DNA from: Anaerolineaceae bacterium
Lineage (GTDB): Bacteria > Chloroflexota > Anaerolineae > Aggregatilineales > Phototrophicaceae
Assembly: GCA_020634165.1 (NCBI GenBank)
Contig: JACKCF010000004.1
Location: forward strand, 1 to 64,000
DNA: 64,000 nt
Direction: 5' to 3'
Shown here in pieces: positions 18,056 through 27,053 of this stretch; the first letter of the stretch is position 1; each line of letters opens with the position of its first letter. Both the position numbers and the translations under genes were made by a program. The notes under the pieces are model-generated. The model saw only the letters and a program-made list of their open reading frames with translations. It was not told the origin of the DNA and did not search any database.

Positions 18056-19450
18056 CTAGCTCACTGCTGGATGCTGATCCGTAACGGGGGTAAGTCCAGA
18101 AATCGTGTCTGGTGCTTTTTCACGGACAGGCAGGGGTTTCGGCTGGGCGCGCTGAGCGATAATTGGATTATGAATCGTCTCGGTCAGCAATAGCAGCAAG
18201 TCCGTTTCCAACCGCTTATAAAAATCACCGACTTTTTCGCCGCTTACCCGCCCATGAATCGTATAACGATAGCTCTCGTGGATGTCCTGGCCTATGACCT
18301 GCATCTCTGGCTCCCACTGGTCCAGACGATACCAGCCGCCCTGCCGTAGTTGATACAGTTCAAAGAGAATCTTAATCTCGCCGTGTTTGCCAACAAAGCG
18401 CATGTCTACTTCAACAGGCAGGAAGAATGTCTTCTTAGAAATATTTTTACGGAAGGCGCGCACCATCTGCCGAGCGATGGGTCGCAGGCGCTTTTCCATC
18501 TGATCTGGGGCCAGAGCGTCACTGCGTCGGGTGATGCGCGTCAATTTCTTAACCAATTTGCGGCTGGCAACCGTATTCGTCGAATTTACCATGCCATACT
18601 GGTCATATTGACTGAGTCGCAGCCCACTAAACGACCAGTTACCCAGGTTGTTATCCTCCTCGCCCAACAGGAGCTTGATCGCATGATAGGCACCTTCCTG
18701 CGGCGGCACATAAAGGCCACCATTCATGGCATAGCGCTGCCATTCATAGCGCCGACCATCCAGGGAGTTTGGATCAAGCGGGGGCACATGGCCATAGGGC
18801 GGGTCCCAGCGCTCCATACGCGGCGGACGCCGGAAAATCAGCCGCAGGATGATCGACAGCAGCCAGAGCATGATGAAGACGCCGACAACAGCAAGCACCG
18901 CCAACAACAATTCGTCCGGTTCCAGGCGATTCCCCAGAACGACATAGGAGCCATCAGCATTCTGGGAGAAGATACGCTCGCCTAAAGGCGCATCGGGCAC
19001 AACATACTCTGGAATCGGCACACTGATATTCTGCGTGTTGTTCTGTGCCAGCGACGATCCGTTCAGCTCGTATTCATCAATGCCAACGTGAATACTCAAG
19101 GGCTGAACACTACCAGGGGCGAAATCCAGCATGCTGAATTCAATGGTGATTGGCAGTTGGCCACCTGCCACAATGGCGACCAAGTCTTGTTCCGCCAGGA
19201 CTTCACCTTCACGGGCGGGGTCCAGGCTAAGGACTTCTATTGTGGTTGACTCGACTGCATCACCACCATTATTGGTGACGGTGACTTCCAGAAAGAAGGT
19301 GTTGTCATCCTCGTTGAAGCTGTAGCCGACGCTGGTAATGGCGTAATCGCGGGGTCGTACCTGGCCAAACACGGGCATACTGGCCATCATCGCCAGAATA
19401 CCTACCAGCACCATCGAACAAGCCAAACGAGAAAAACGACGCCGATGCAT
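18056..19450 (-). CDS. Exported-domain / TM / cytoplasmic-domain protein of unknown function
   Basis: A 464-residue protein. A signal peptide (about 1-30, ending 'MPVFGQ') is followed by a beta domain that looks like an Ig or CARDB fold ('FFLEVTVTNNGGDAVESTTIEV', about 35-140). A membrane helix lies at about 182-206, and about 250 cytoplasmic residues follow. The latter contain 'MERWDPPYGHVPPLDPNSLDGRRYEWQ' (over 20 residues apart in key W/Y/P positions) and basic helices, with no family I recognise. It precedes the dead nitrilase-like gene with 32 bp between, so the two probably function together at the membrane. Confidence 0.72.
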   Translation of the reverse strand: MHRRRFSRLACSMVLVGILAMMASMPVFGQVRPRDYAITSVGYSFNEDDNTFFLEVTVTNNGGDAVESTTIEVLSLDPAREGEVLAEQDLVAIVAGGQLPITIEFSMLDFAPGSVQPLSIHVGIDEYELNGSSLAQNNTQNISVPIPEYVVPDAPLGERIFSQNADGSYVVLGNRLEPDELLLAVLAVVGVFIMLWLLSIILRLIFRRPPRMERWDPPYGHVPPLDPNSLDGRRYEWQRYAMNGGLYVPPQEGAYHAIKLLLGEEDNNLGNWSFSGLRLSQYDQYGMVNSTNTVASRKLVKKLTRITRRSDALAPDQMEKRLRPIARQMVRAFRKNISKKTFFLPVEVDMRFVGKHGEIKILFELYQLRQGGWYRLDQWEPEMQVIGQDIHESYRYTIHGRVSGEKVGDFYKRLETDLLLLLTETIHNPIIAQRAQPKPLPVREKAPDTISGLTPVTDQHPAVS

Positions 19451-19571
19451 AGGAGCAGCTCACTAATTGCATAATAACGGATCTGTTACTTGTACTATAC
19501 GTGGAAACCCGACGCTTTCCAAATCGTTCCGGCAGCGATTTCCCTGTGTTCAACCTATGCGCCATATCAAA

Positions 19572-19602
19572 TGCAAAGAGGGCACGCCTGAGCATACCCT
19601 CT
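19572..19602 (-). terminator. Rho-independent terminator of the sugar dehydrogenase gene
   Basis: On the minus strand AGAGGGTATGC-TCAG-GCGTGCCCTCT pairs over 11 bp with two G-U pairs, followed by TTTGCATTTG. Confidence 0.78.
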
Positions 19603-19628
19603 TATGATCTTGTAACTGAATTTATCGG

Positions 19629-20843
19629 CTATTGCGACTCAACAAATCGGTATAGGCCGCCGCCGTAATCGATGACAAATAATTCGCCCTGCTCGTCTTC
19701 GCCAAAGCTGCTGACCTGCAAACCGGATTCCAGCAGGACATCCCCTGTGTGCCATTCCATATTGGCATCACGATAGGCCATCCAGATGCGACCAGAGCAA
19801 TAGTCACTGTACAGGTAGACGCCCTGCAACGCCGGAACTTCTCCACCACGATAGACATAGCCGCCTGTCACTGAGCAGCCCAAAGAGTGACTGTATTCAG
19901 CAATCGGCCAGATGACACCTTCAATGGGGCCACCGGAAAATTGATGTGTGGCCTCGTAGATATTCCATCCGTAGTTCTCGCCGCCAGGGCTATCGGCAGG
20001 CTGGAAGTTAATCTCTTCCCATTGGTTCTGGCCAACGTCACCAATATAGAAATCCCCAGTCGCACGATCAAAACTGAAGCGCCATACATTGCGCAGGCCA
20101 TATGCCCAGACTTCGTCCGCGCCCCTGTCCGAGCCGACAAAGGGGTTATCTTCAGGAATGGTATAGCCATCTTCGCCATCGACATTGAGGCGCATTATGG
20201 TTCCGAGCAGCGTGGTTGGGTTCTGCCCCGCTGCCAACGGATCGTTAGCTGAGCCGCCATCACCCAAAGAAACATAGAGGTACCCATCCGGGCCAAAGGC
20301 CATGACACCGCCATTATGATTAGGGAATGGCTGAGTCTGCTGGAAGAGATCGACTGCGCTATTTGGGTCAGCGACATTGGGGTTAGCACTCACAGAATAG
20401 CGCACGATATGGGTCGTTCCCTGGCGATCCGTGTAATTGACGAAGAAGTAACCGTTTTCAGCATAATCAGGATGGAAAGCCAGACCGAGCAAGCCACGTT
20501 CTGAATACTGCTGCGAATTGGCTTCGGCACTGACCAGATCAGTCAGGTCCAAAAATTCGCTGAGGATATACTCACCGTTTTGCATCACGAAGATGCGCCC
20601 GCCCTGTAAAACAAGAAAGAGCCGATCCGTGTCATCACCCGCGTTGGTGATAAACAGTGGTCGAACTGGATTATATGCGCTGCCATCTAATTGCAGGCTG
20701 ATGCGTTCCAGTGCGACATCCGCCGATGTTGGCGGAGTTTCTACAGCGATTATCGGTTCATCCTGCGCGGAAACTGGCAAAATTATCATCATTACCAGCA
20801 ATAAAAGGCCAATTAGTCGAGTCATCCCTATCGCTCTTTCCAT
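19629..20843 (-). CDS. Secreted PQQ-dependent aldose sugar dehydrogenase-like protein
   Basis: A 404-residue exported six-bladed propeller of the soluble glucose dehydrogenase / YliI / HHIP family, which oxidises aldoses using pyrroloquinoline quinone and calcium. Motifs visible are 'ERGLLGLAFHPDY', 'NHNGGVMAFGPDGYLYVSLGDGG', 'NPTTLLGTIMRLN', 'EVWAYGLRNVWRFSFD', 'GDVGQNQWEEIN' and 'NYGWNIYE'. The signal peptide ends 'ILPVSAQ'. No PQQ synthesis gene is in the window, so the cofactor may be made elsewhere or taken up. The start may instead be the ATG at 20825 (MTRLIGLLLL). Single gene with its own terminator. Confidence 0.9.
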   Translation of the reverse strand: MERAIGMTRLIGLLLLVMMIILPVSAQDEPIIAVETPPTSADVALERISLQLDGSAYNPVRPLFITNAGDDTDRLFLVLQGGRIFVMQNGEYILSEFLDLTDLVSAEANSQQYSERGLLGLAFHPDYAENGYFFVNYTDRQGTTHIVRYSVSANPNVADPNSAVDLFQQTQPFPNHNGGVMAFGPDGYLYVSLGDGGSANDPLAAGQNPTTLLGTIMRLNVDGEDGYTIPEDNPFVGSDRGADEVWAYGLRNVWRFSFDRATGDFYIGDVGQNQWEEINFQPADSPGGENYGWNIYEATHQFSGGPIEGVIWPIAEYSHSLGCSVTGGYVYRGGEVPALQGVYLYSDYCSGRIWMAYRDANMEWHTGDVLLESGLQVSSFGEDEQGELFVIDYGGGLYRFVESQ

Positions 20844-20960
20844 TTTGGTCAGTTTATCTGTCTGTCGATATCAGGCTCATTTGAACCTATCGAAGTGGAT
20901 TCTAGCATGGCAAGCTTAAGGTGCGATGATGATCTACTGACGATGGACCTACGCCCAGAT

Positions 20961-22400
20961 TTATGGATTGACGGGTGCCAGCCAATAACCTGTAGCATCC
21001 CCTTCAACTGTCCAACCACTGACATCGGCACTTTGCACGCGGAACCAGACATAGCCATCTGCACAGACTGGGCCTTCCAGCACGTTGAAGGTCGTACCCG
21101 GCACCAATACACCGACGACAGCCCCGGTCGTACTAGCCGTGTCCCGCACATTATTGGCGACCGTGTCGATGACGTGACCTTGACCGCCTACAGCAAGGCG
21201 CGATGCTTGCGTTCCTGGGCATTGGCCAGCCAATTCAGTCGCTGTTGGGGGCAGCAATACCCGTCCAGCCTCACTCAATCGCCATACGGTTGGTGCCCAG
21301 ATGATCCCATGCAATCTCTGGCCCTCCCTGACTTCACTGCCTTCGACCACATATTGACGGTCATTATCACGAATTTCCACGAAGCTGGAGAGAACCGCCA
21401 CAGCACTCCCCAATGGATCAAGAGCAATGCTTGTTTGCGGCACATCAGTGAATGTTTCAGGATAGCTAGTGACCGGATTAACAAAAGCCCATCCATGCCA
21501 GATGCCCTCTGTTGCCATGATGGTCAAGAAGCCCATATCGGGACGATCAGGTACGTGGCTTTCTGGCACGCTATCTGTTATCGTAACCTCACCTGTGTTG
21601 ATATCCATCACATGCCAGCCCGTCTCACGGAAATACAATGCTAGTTGCTGGACATCTTCGGCTGTACCAATCAGGATATTCATTTCGGAAAAATCCAAGC
21701 TGCTACCGTCTGGATTCATCAGATATTGTGCGAGGGTTTCGCCCCTCTCACTTACCACAACCAGCACTTCTTCAAATTCAGATGTTTCCACATTGAATGC
21801 GGTCATTGGGAAGAGAATGCCTTCGGTGCTCCAAAGTGGCTCCAAGGCCATCGGCACACCCGCCGGGCTTGGGAATGCCGTATCCAAGACATAATTCTCG
21901 AATGTGCCGTCAGCTAAATCGAAAATAACAAGCGCATTTTCGCCATTGGCCGTCAATAAACCCCAAGCCAGATGCTGCCCATCCGGCGACCATGTTGGCC
22001 GTGAATGAATGGCAAAAACGTCTGGTTGACCTGTGAACATAGCAAAATCTTCTGGCTGAACAGCGATAGGGCGCAGAGTTTCATTGACCATATTGCACAG
22101 CCAGATGTTGTTCGGAAGCTGGCCACCTGCAATACCACCCTGTTCTTCCAGAACTTTTGTAAGCTCGGGTGGTTCCGTAATGAAAGCGAAGTAACGTCCA
22201 TCAGGCGATTGATACAGCGCCGATTCGATCTTCTCTGTCGGCAGGCATCCGGTCAATGGACGAGCAACAAGGTTATCAGCGACGTAGATCATATCGTCAA
22301 CTGACCAGATCAACGGAGGGCTAAAGTCTTCTTGCGACAATCCAGGCGTAACCACTGCGCAGAACAGGCCTATTAAGAACAGTAAACGGAGCAGTTTCAT
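20961..22400 (-). CDS. Secreted TolB-like propeller protein with C-terminal SH3b domain
   Basis: A 479-residue exported protein. The start at 22400 is chosen because it begins a clean signal peptide (MKLLRLLFLIGLFCAVV...LSQ) with GGGG 7 nt upstream; the open frame extends 22 codons further. The middle contains propeller-type repeats ('SPDGRYFAFI', 'SPDGQHLAWGLL'). The last 70 residues are a bacterial SH3 domain ('NNVRDTASTTGAVVGVLVPGT...VWFRVQ..DVSGWTVEGD'), which usually binds peptidoglycan or other wall polymers. The gene at 46758-48257 has the same architecture. It lies 79 bp downstream of the M16 pair. Confidence 0.82.
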   Translation of the reverse strand: MKLLRLLFLIGLFCAVVTPGLSQEDFSPPLIWSVDDMIYVADNLVARPLTGCLPTEKIESALYQSPDGRYFAFITEPPELTKVLEEQGGIAGGQLPNNIWLCNMVNETLRPIAVQPEDFAMFTGQPDVFAIHSRPTWSPDGQHLAWGLLTANGENALVIFDLADGTFENYVLDTAFPSPAGVPMALEPLWSTEGILFPMTAFNVETSEFEEVLVVVSERGETLAQYLMNPDGSSLDFSEMNILIGTAEDVQQLALYFRETGWHVMDINTGEVTITDSVPESHVPDRPDMGFLTIMATEGIWHGWAFVNPVTSYPETFTDVPQTSIALDPLGSAVAVLSSFVEIRDNDRQYVVEGSEVREGQRLHGIIWAPTVWRLSEAGRVLLPPTATELAGQCPGTQASRLAVGGQGHVIDTVANNVRDTASTTGAVVGVLVPGTTFNVLEGPVCADGYVWFRVQSADVSGWTVEGDATGYWLAPVNP

Positions 22401-22479
22401 CACAAATCCCCAGGTCAAAGCAAATAAAAAGGCTACAACGTATAGCCTCATTATACTATTGGCCACGTACGGGATGGTA

Positions 22480-23760
22480 TCAGGCTGAAGGGCCAGCGAC
22501 AGAGATTACAAAGCGTTCTGGGTCAAGGTAGCGACGCATGGCGGACTGAATATCTTCGCGGGTAAAGCGATACATCAGCTCACGGTAATTAACCAGGAAA
22601 TCCAACCCCAGATTGTAGCGCTCCATAGCGATGAGCTGGTTAGCAATGCCGCCGGCACTTTCCAGACGCAGCGGCAAACTTCCGGTGTAATATGATAGAT
22701 TGTCTTCCAAATCGTCCTCGGAGATGAGCGTTTCGCGCATCTGGTTTACCTGATGGATCGCAGCCTCAATGGTCACATCGACTTTATCTGGTGCAACACC
22801 TGCTGAGATGCTCCACGCGCCAGGGCCAACTCCACCATCAAGGCGGCTGTGGGCATAATACGCCAACCCCATATCTTCACGAATAACCTGCCCCAGGCGG
22901 CCCATCATGCCAAACTCGCCCAGGACGCTGTTTGCCAGCAAAGCCGCGCGATAATCCTCTGCAAATGATGAGGGACCAATCGTGCCCATGACAATTGCCG
23001 ACTGCGTCTTCCCTGGCAGAACGACATTGATTCGCTGCTGCTTTTCAGGAGCAACAAGTTCCGGCAGATCGACCTCATCCGGCTGAAGATCGTTACGCCA
23101 GCCGCCTAGCGACTCCTGAATCAATTCGATCACTTTTACTGGCTCGACGTTGCCAACAACCGCTAACAGCATACCCGCTGGGCCATAGTGCTTTTTATGG
23201 AAAGCCTTTAAGTCAGCCGGAGACAGGGTTTGCAGCGTATCAATGGTTCCGTAACTGCTGTAGTGATAGGGATGCTCAGGCGGATACAAATGCTTCCTGA
23301 ACGCTTCCTCGGCCCGATAGCGATTATCCTGCTGGCTGTAGCGCAGTTCGGTAATGCGCTGGATCATCAAATTCTCCAACTGACGTTCGGGGAATGTTGG
23401 ATAGCGCAGGGTATCGTTCAGCAATTCCACCAGCAGCGGCAAATCCTCCGCCAGGGCTTTACCCCCAAAACCAACCTGATGATGGCCTGTGCCAAAGCTC
23501 AGGTCCGCGCCGATGTCTTCCAACGCGCTGAAGATGGCATCAAAATCATGGGATTGGGTGCCACGCATAAGCGCTTCTGCGGTTAGTGAGGCCAGACCGT
23601 TCTGAGCAGGTTGCTCATATAATGCCCCAGCACGAACACTACCAGCGATCACCACCGAGCGCACATGCGTCAGGGTGTGTATAAGCAAGACGATGCCATT
23701 ATCCAGCACCGTCCGATGAATATTGCCGCTATAGGGAAGTTGATGCGTCTGGGCGATCAT
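22480..23760 (-). CDS. M16 peptidase-like protein, non-catalytic subunit
   Basis: A 426-residue M16 (insulinase/pitrilysin) family protein. The region that should hold the zinc motif HxxEH reads 'NGLASLTAEALMRGT', so both His and the Glu are gone. The C-terminal half keeps 'LGQVIREDMGLAYYAHSRLDGG', typical of M16 substrate-binding halves. Such proteins pair with a catalytic M16 subunit, as in the mitochondrial processing peptidase alpha/beta dimer. The start at 23760 has GGAGG 7 nt upstream and overlaps the stop of the catalytic partner by 4 bases (ATGA), a sign of translational coupling. Confidence 0.9.
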   Translation of the reverse strand: MIAQTHQLPYSGNIHRTVLDNGIVLLIHTLTHVRSVVIAGSVRAGALYEQPAQNGLASLTAEALMRGTQSHDFDAIFSALEDIGADLSFGTGHHQVGFGGKALAEDLPLLVELLNDTLRYPTFPERQLENLMIQRITELRYSQQDNRYRAEEAFRKHLYPPEHPYHYSSYGTIDTLQTLSPADLKAFHKKHYGPAGMLLAVVGNVEPVKVIELIQESLGGWRNDLQPDEVDLPELVAPEKQQRINVVLPGKTQSAIVMGTIGPSSFAEDYRAALLANSVLGEFGMMGRLGQVIREDMGLAYYAHSRLDGGVGPGAWSISAGVAPDKVDVTIEAAIHQVNQMRETLISEDDLEDNLSYYTGSLPLRLESAGGIANQLIAMERYNLGLDFLVNYRELMYRFTREDIQSAMRRYLDPERFVISVAGPSA

Positions 23761-25043
23761 GCCTCGCCCTCCATACCGGTTGGCAGCAACCATCCTACTA
23801 TCCGGCTGCGCGCATTCAAGTAGCTCTGTGCAACCTGTTGAACATCATCCGGCGTGACAGAATCAATGCAACTGAGGTAGGTATCGAACCAATCGACATC
23901 GTTTAACATAGCTGACTGTGCCAACCAATATGCCTGATTGGTGACACGCTCTGTTTCATAGGCGAATGATGCCCGCGCCTGCTTCTTAGCCTTTTCCAGT
24001 TCCTGCACCGCGATGCCATCCTGCTGAACGCGCTCAATTTCCTCAAGGATATGGGCTTCGGTTTCGGCAGGCGTCCGCCCCTCGCTGACAGTCGCCCCAA
24101 TCTGGTAAAGATAGGGGTCAATTGTTTCTTCCACACTGCCGGAAATCCCCGCAGCGATCCCCGGTACCACCAACCGCCGATACAACCTGCTGGTCTTGTT
24201 GTCGATGTTGCCACCAGGACCACTCAGGATGCTGTCGAGCATCGCCAGCGAGAACCAATCTTTTTCGGTAGCAGATGGTGCCCGATGCGCAATGCGCACG
24301 AAAGCGGTATGCCCAGGCCGCTCCACCACTACACGACGTTCACCGAGCTGTTCTGGTTCTGGCCGCATGAATGGCGTCGGCGCAGGGCCAGTTGGAAGGC
24401 CACCATAGTAGTGCTCGATCTTTGCCAGCATCGTCGCCGTATCAAAATCACCGACTGCAATCGCTACCGCATTTGAAGGCCGATAGTAATTGGCATAGTG
24501 CGCCATCACATCTTCGCGGGTCATACTGTACAGGTCCGTCATATCGCCAATGATGGAGTGATGATAACCATGCACACGGAATGCCGCTGCCCGCAATTCT
24601 TCATTCAGCCAGAAGGTCGGGCTGTTTTCATTATCGCGCCGCTCACTGATAACCACTGTCCGCTCGGATTCAACTTCTTCCGGGTCGAAGAGCGCATTAA
24701 ACATGCGGTCAGCTTCAGCATCCAGAGCCAGGTCAATCTGGTCTGATGGGAGCGTTTCGTAATACATCGTGTGGTCCATCGATGTGAAGGCATTCCACTG
24801 CCCCCCGGAGCGGTCAATCAAACGATCCAGCTCACCTTGTTCGTATTTGGGTGTGCCTTTGAACATCATGTGTTCCAGCCAGTGCGAGATGCCCGTCTGG
24901 CCCGTTCTTTCGTTACGACTGCCAATGCGATACGCGACCCACCAGCTAATCACCGGAGCACTGTGAACTTCACGCAGGATGATGGTGAGGCCGTTAGGCA
25001 AGGTATGTAGGGTTGTCTGATGCGTATCAGCAAAATCAATCAT
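23757..25043 (-). CDS. M16 zinc peptidase, catalytic subunit
   Basis: A 428-residue M16 peptidase with the inverted zinc motif intact: His54-Trp-Leu-Glu57-His58 in 'GISHWLEHMMFKGTPKY', and the third ligand Glu134 in 'VVISERRD', 76 residues on. The C-terminal lobe has the companion fold including 'SRLYRRLVV'. It has no signal peptide and is predicted cytoplasmic. It is translationally coupled to the non-catalytic partner, giving a predicted heterodimer that degrades or processes peptides. The natural substrate is not evident. Confidence 0.93.
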   Translation of the reverse strand: MIDFADTHQTTLHTLPNGLTIILREVHSAPVISWWVAYRIGSRNERTGQTGISHWLEHMMFKGTPKYEQGELDRLIDRSGGQWNAFTSMDHTMYYETLPSDQIDLALDAEADRMFNALFDPEEVESERTVVISERRDNENSPTFWLNEELRAAAFRVHGYHHSIIGDMTDLYSMTREDVMAHYANYYRPSNAVAIAVGDFDTATMLAKIEHYYGGLPTGPAPTPFMRPEPEQLGERRVVVERPGHTAFVRIAHRAPSATEKDWFSLAMLDSILSGPGGNIDNKTSRLYRRLVVPGIAAGISGSVEETIDPYLYQIGATVSEGRTPAETEAHILEEIERVQQDGIAVQELEKAKKQARASFAYETERVTNQAYWLAQSAMLNDVDWFDTYLSCIDSVTPDDVQQVAQSYLNARSRIVGWLLPTGMEGEA

Positions 25044-25242
25044 GGATTTTCCAGAGTTTTATCAATCGAAGATGTCCAGCAGATCGATAACTTAAAAGAG
25101 CGACGATGCTATAGAACACGCCAAGCGACATAAAATGATCTTACTGGCTTATAAAGGACGTGATTATAGCACAGGCTGCTTACGATTCTGGTTTATTGCT
25201 CTAAGGATATGTTGATATGGCAAAGGCATCAGGAGATTAAAA

Positions 25243-25265
25243 CAAAAAAGACGCCATCTGGCGTC
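25243..25265 (-). terminator. Rho-independent terminator of uppS
   Basis: On the minus strand GACGCC-AGAT-GGCGTC is a perfect 6-bp stem followed by TTTTTTGTTTT. Confidence 0.88.
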
Positions 25266-25286
25266 CTTTGTAGAGGTTATCTGTGC

Positions 25287-26087
25287 TTATGCCGAGGCAT
25301 CATGAATTTCGCCGTGTATCTCATCGTCGATCTGCTCATCCGTCTTACCGAAGCGGCGGCGACGATTGGCATATTCTTCCAGAGCGGCCTGAAAGTCGCT
25401 TTTGTCGAAGTCTGGCCAGTAAACATCTGTGTAATAGTATTCGGAGTAAGAACCCTGCCAGATCAGGAAATTGCTCAGGCGATATTCGCCGCTAGTGCGG
25501 ATAATCAGATCAGGGTCAGGCAGGTCGCTGGTATAGAGATAGCTGCTAATCAATTCTTCGGTCACGTCTTCAGGTTGGACGCCATCGCGCATGATGTTCT
25601 GAACCGCATGGACAATCTCATCACGACCACCATAGTTAAAAGCAACGTTTAAGATCAGCCGTGTATTATTCTTAGTATGTTCGCAGGCATGAATGACTTT
25701 TTTCTGCAACCGCTCAGGAATGCCGTCCAACTCGCCAATGTGACGGATTTGCACGCCATTCTCATTCAGTTCCTTAAGTTCGCGGTCGATAACCATCTCC
25801 AGAATGCGCATCAGCAACGACACTTCGCGCCGGGGTCGTGACCAGTTCTCTGTCGAAAAAGCATAAATCGTCAAAATTTCGACGCCGAGTTCGACAGCCG
25901 TCCGCAGCGTACGCCGCAGATTCTCTGTGCCAGCACGATGCCCTGCCGACCGCGGCAAACCACGTTGTTTTGCCCAGCGGCCATTGCCATCCATGATAAT
26001 CGCTACATGACGTGGCGGACGACTTGAATCTGCTTCTGTCTCAGTCGCTGCTAGCGATGCCATCGGATTTTTCGACACTATCGTCAT
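25287..26087 (-). CDS. uppS: Isoprenyl transferase (undecaprenyl diphosphate synthase)
   Basis: A 266-residue cis-prenyltransferase that extends farnesyl diphosphate with isopentenyl diphosphate to the C55 lipid carrier of wall synthesis. Seen are 'HVAIIMDGNGRWAKQRGLPRSAGHRAG' landmarks (catalytic Asp in MDGNGRW), 'LTIYAFSTENWSRP', 'NYGGRDEIVHAV' and the C-terminal 'PDLIIRTSGEYRLSNFLIWQ...SEYYYTD.YWPDF'. The N-terminus carries about 25 extra residues; ATG at residue 9 is an alternative start. It lies downstream of frr, as in many bacteria, though a hairpin lies between them and coupling is uncertain. Confidence 0.96.
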   Translation of the reverse strand: MTIVSKNPMASLAATETEADSSRPPRHVAIIMDGNGRWAKQRGLPRSAGHRAGTENLRRTLRTAVELGVEILTIYAFSTENWSRPRREVSLLMRILEMVIDRELKELNENGVQIRHIGELDGIPERLQKKVIHACEHTKNNTRLILNVAFNYGGRDEIVHAVQNIMRDGVQPEDVTEELISSYLYTSDLPDPDLIIRTSGEYRLSNFLIWQGSYSEYYYTDVYWPDFDKSDFQAALEEYANRRRRFGKTDEQIDDEIHGEIHDASA

Positions 26088-26313
26088 GTATCATTTGCCT
26101 TTTTGTGTTGTACAGACGTCATCGTATTGGAGAATGTTCTTCTGTAGATGTGTAATCAGTATACACACTATCAGGCACAATACCGCATTGGGACATCTCA
26201 AAAGCTGTCATATTTGGCATTAAATCATAACAGCTTGGTTGGAAAATGATCGAGATATGCTTACGTTCAGGTTCCATTGCTTAGGCGCTAAGCCAAAGCT
26301 CATTAACCAGAAA

Positions 26314-26362
26314 ACCCTGACGCACGCCATACTAATATGGATGATAGAGCGCAGGTCAGGGT
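26314..26362 (-). terminator. Possible terminator of frr
   Basis: On the minus strand ACCCTGAC and GTCAGGGT form a perfect 8-bp stem, with three further pairs inside after an internal loop, then TTTTCTGGTT. The large loop makes this a moderate candidate. The remaining 250 bases up to uppS hold nothing I recognise. Confidence 0.45.
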
Positions 26363-26372
26363 CGCTACAAAG

Positions 26373-26930
26373 CTAGACTTCTGTAATGTCTTCTTCTTTA
26401 ACCTTGGAAGCTTCTTCGATCTTCTTGATGAAATCGTCAGTCAGCTCCTGCACCTGGTCACGTCCACGATGCGCCTGATCTTCACCGATTTCTTTTTCGT
26501 CTTCAAGCATCTTGATGTCGTCATTGGCGCTGCGACGAATATTGCGGATGGCTACGCGGGCATCTTCGGTACGCTTACCGAGCAGTTTGACCATTTCCTG
26601 ACGGCGTTCGCGCGTCAGCGGCGGCATGTTCAGGCGGATGACTTCACCATCAACATTTGGATTTACGCCAATATTGGCTTCCTGAATGGCTTTTTCAATC
26701 GACTTGACGGCCGATTTGTCATACGGACGAATCGTAATCGTCATTGGCTCTGGTGTGGAGATATTGGCCAACTGGCGCATCTCCGTTGGCTGCCCGTAGT
26801 AGTCCACCATCAGGCGATCCACAAGGGCGGTACTGGCACGATTGCCACGGATACCATGTAAGTCTTCTTCAAAGACTGAAAGCGTGGATTTCATCTTATC
26901 TTTGGTTTCTTTAAGCACTTCGTTCAACAT
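26373..26930 (-). CDS. frr: Ribosome recycling factor
   Basis: A 185-residue protein of normal length for RRF, which with EF-G splits the post-termination ribosome. Diagnostic segments are 'RGNRASTALVDRLMVDYYGQPTEMRQLANIS', read here as its parts 'RASTALVDRL' and 'YYGQPTEM', the strand 'PEPMTITIRPYDKSAV', and 'RLNMPPLTRERRQEMVKLLGK' (as 'NMPPLTRERRQEMVK'), then 'VAIRNIRRSANDDIK'. AAGGAAAGG precedes the ATG. pyrH, often just upstream of frr, is not adjacent here. Confidence 0.97.
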   Translation of the reverse strand: MLNEVLKETKDKMKSTLSVFEEDLHGIRGNRASTALVDRLMVDYYGQPTEMRQLANISTPEPMTITIRPYDKSAVKSIEKAIQEANIGVNPNVDGEVIRLNMPPLTRERRQEMVKLLGKRTEDARVAIRNIRRSANDDIKMLEDEKEIGEDQAHRGRDQVQELTDDFIKKIEEASKVKEEDITEV

Positions 26931-27053
26931 GAAGCACCACCTTTCCTTCGTGGCATAAACAAATGCGTCATAATTCCAGGCACATATTGTAACCTGAAAC
27001 AGCTATTTCATTAAGCATTATCCTATAAGCGTCAACCCACTGAGCCTGATAAG

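Noticed and set aside
20895..21644. Plus-strand frame of 249 codons
   Set aside because: Antisense to the propeller-SH3b gene at 20961-22400; rich in Cys and His with no fold pattern.
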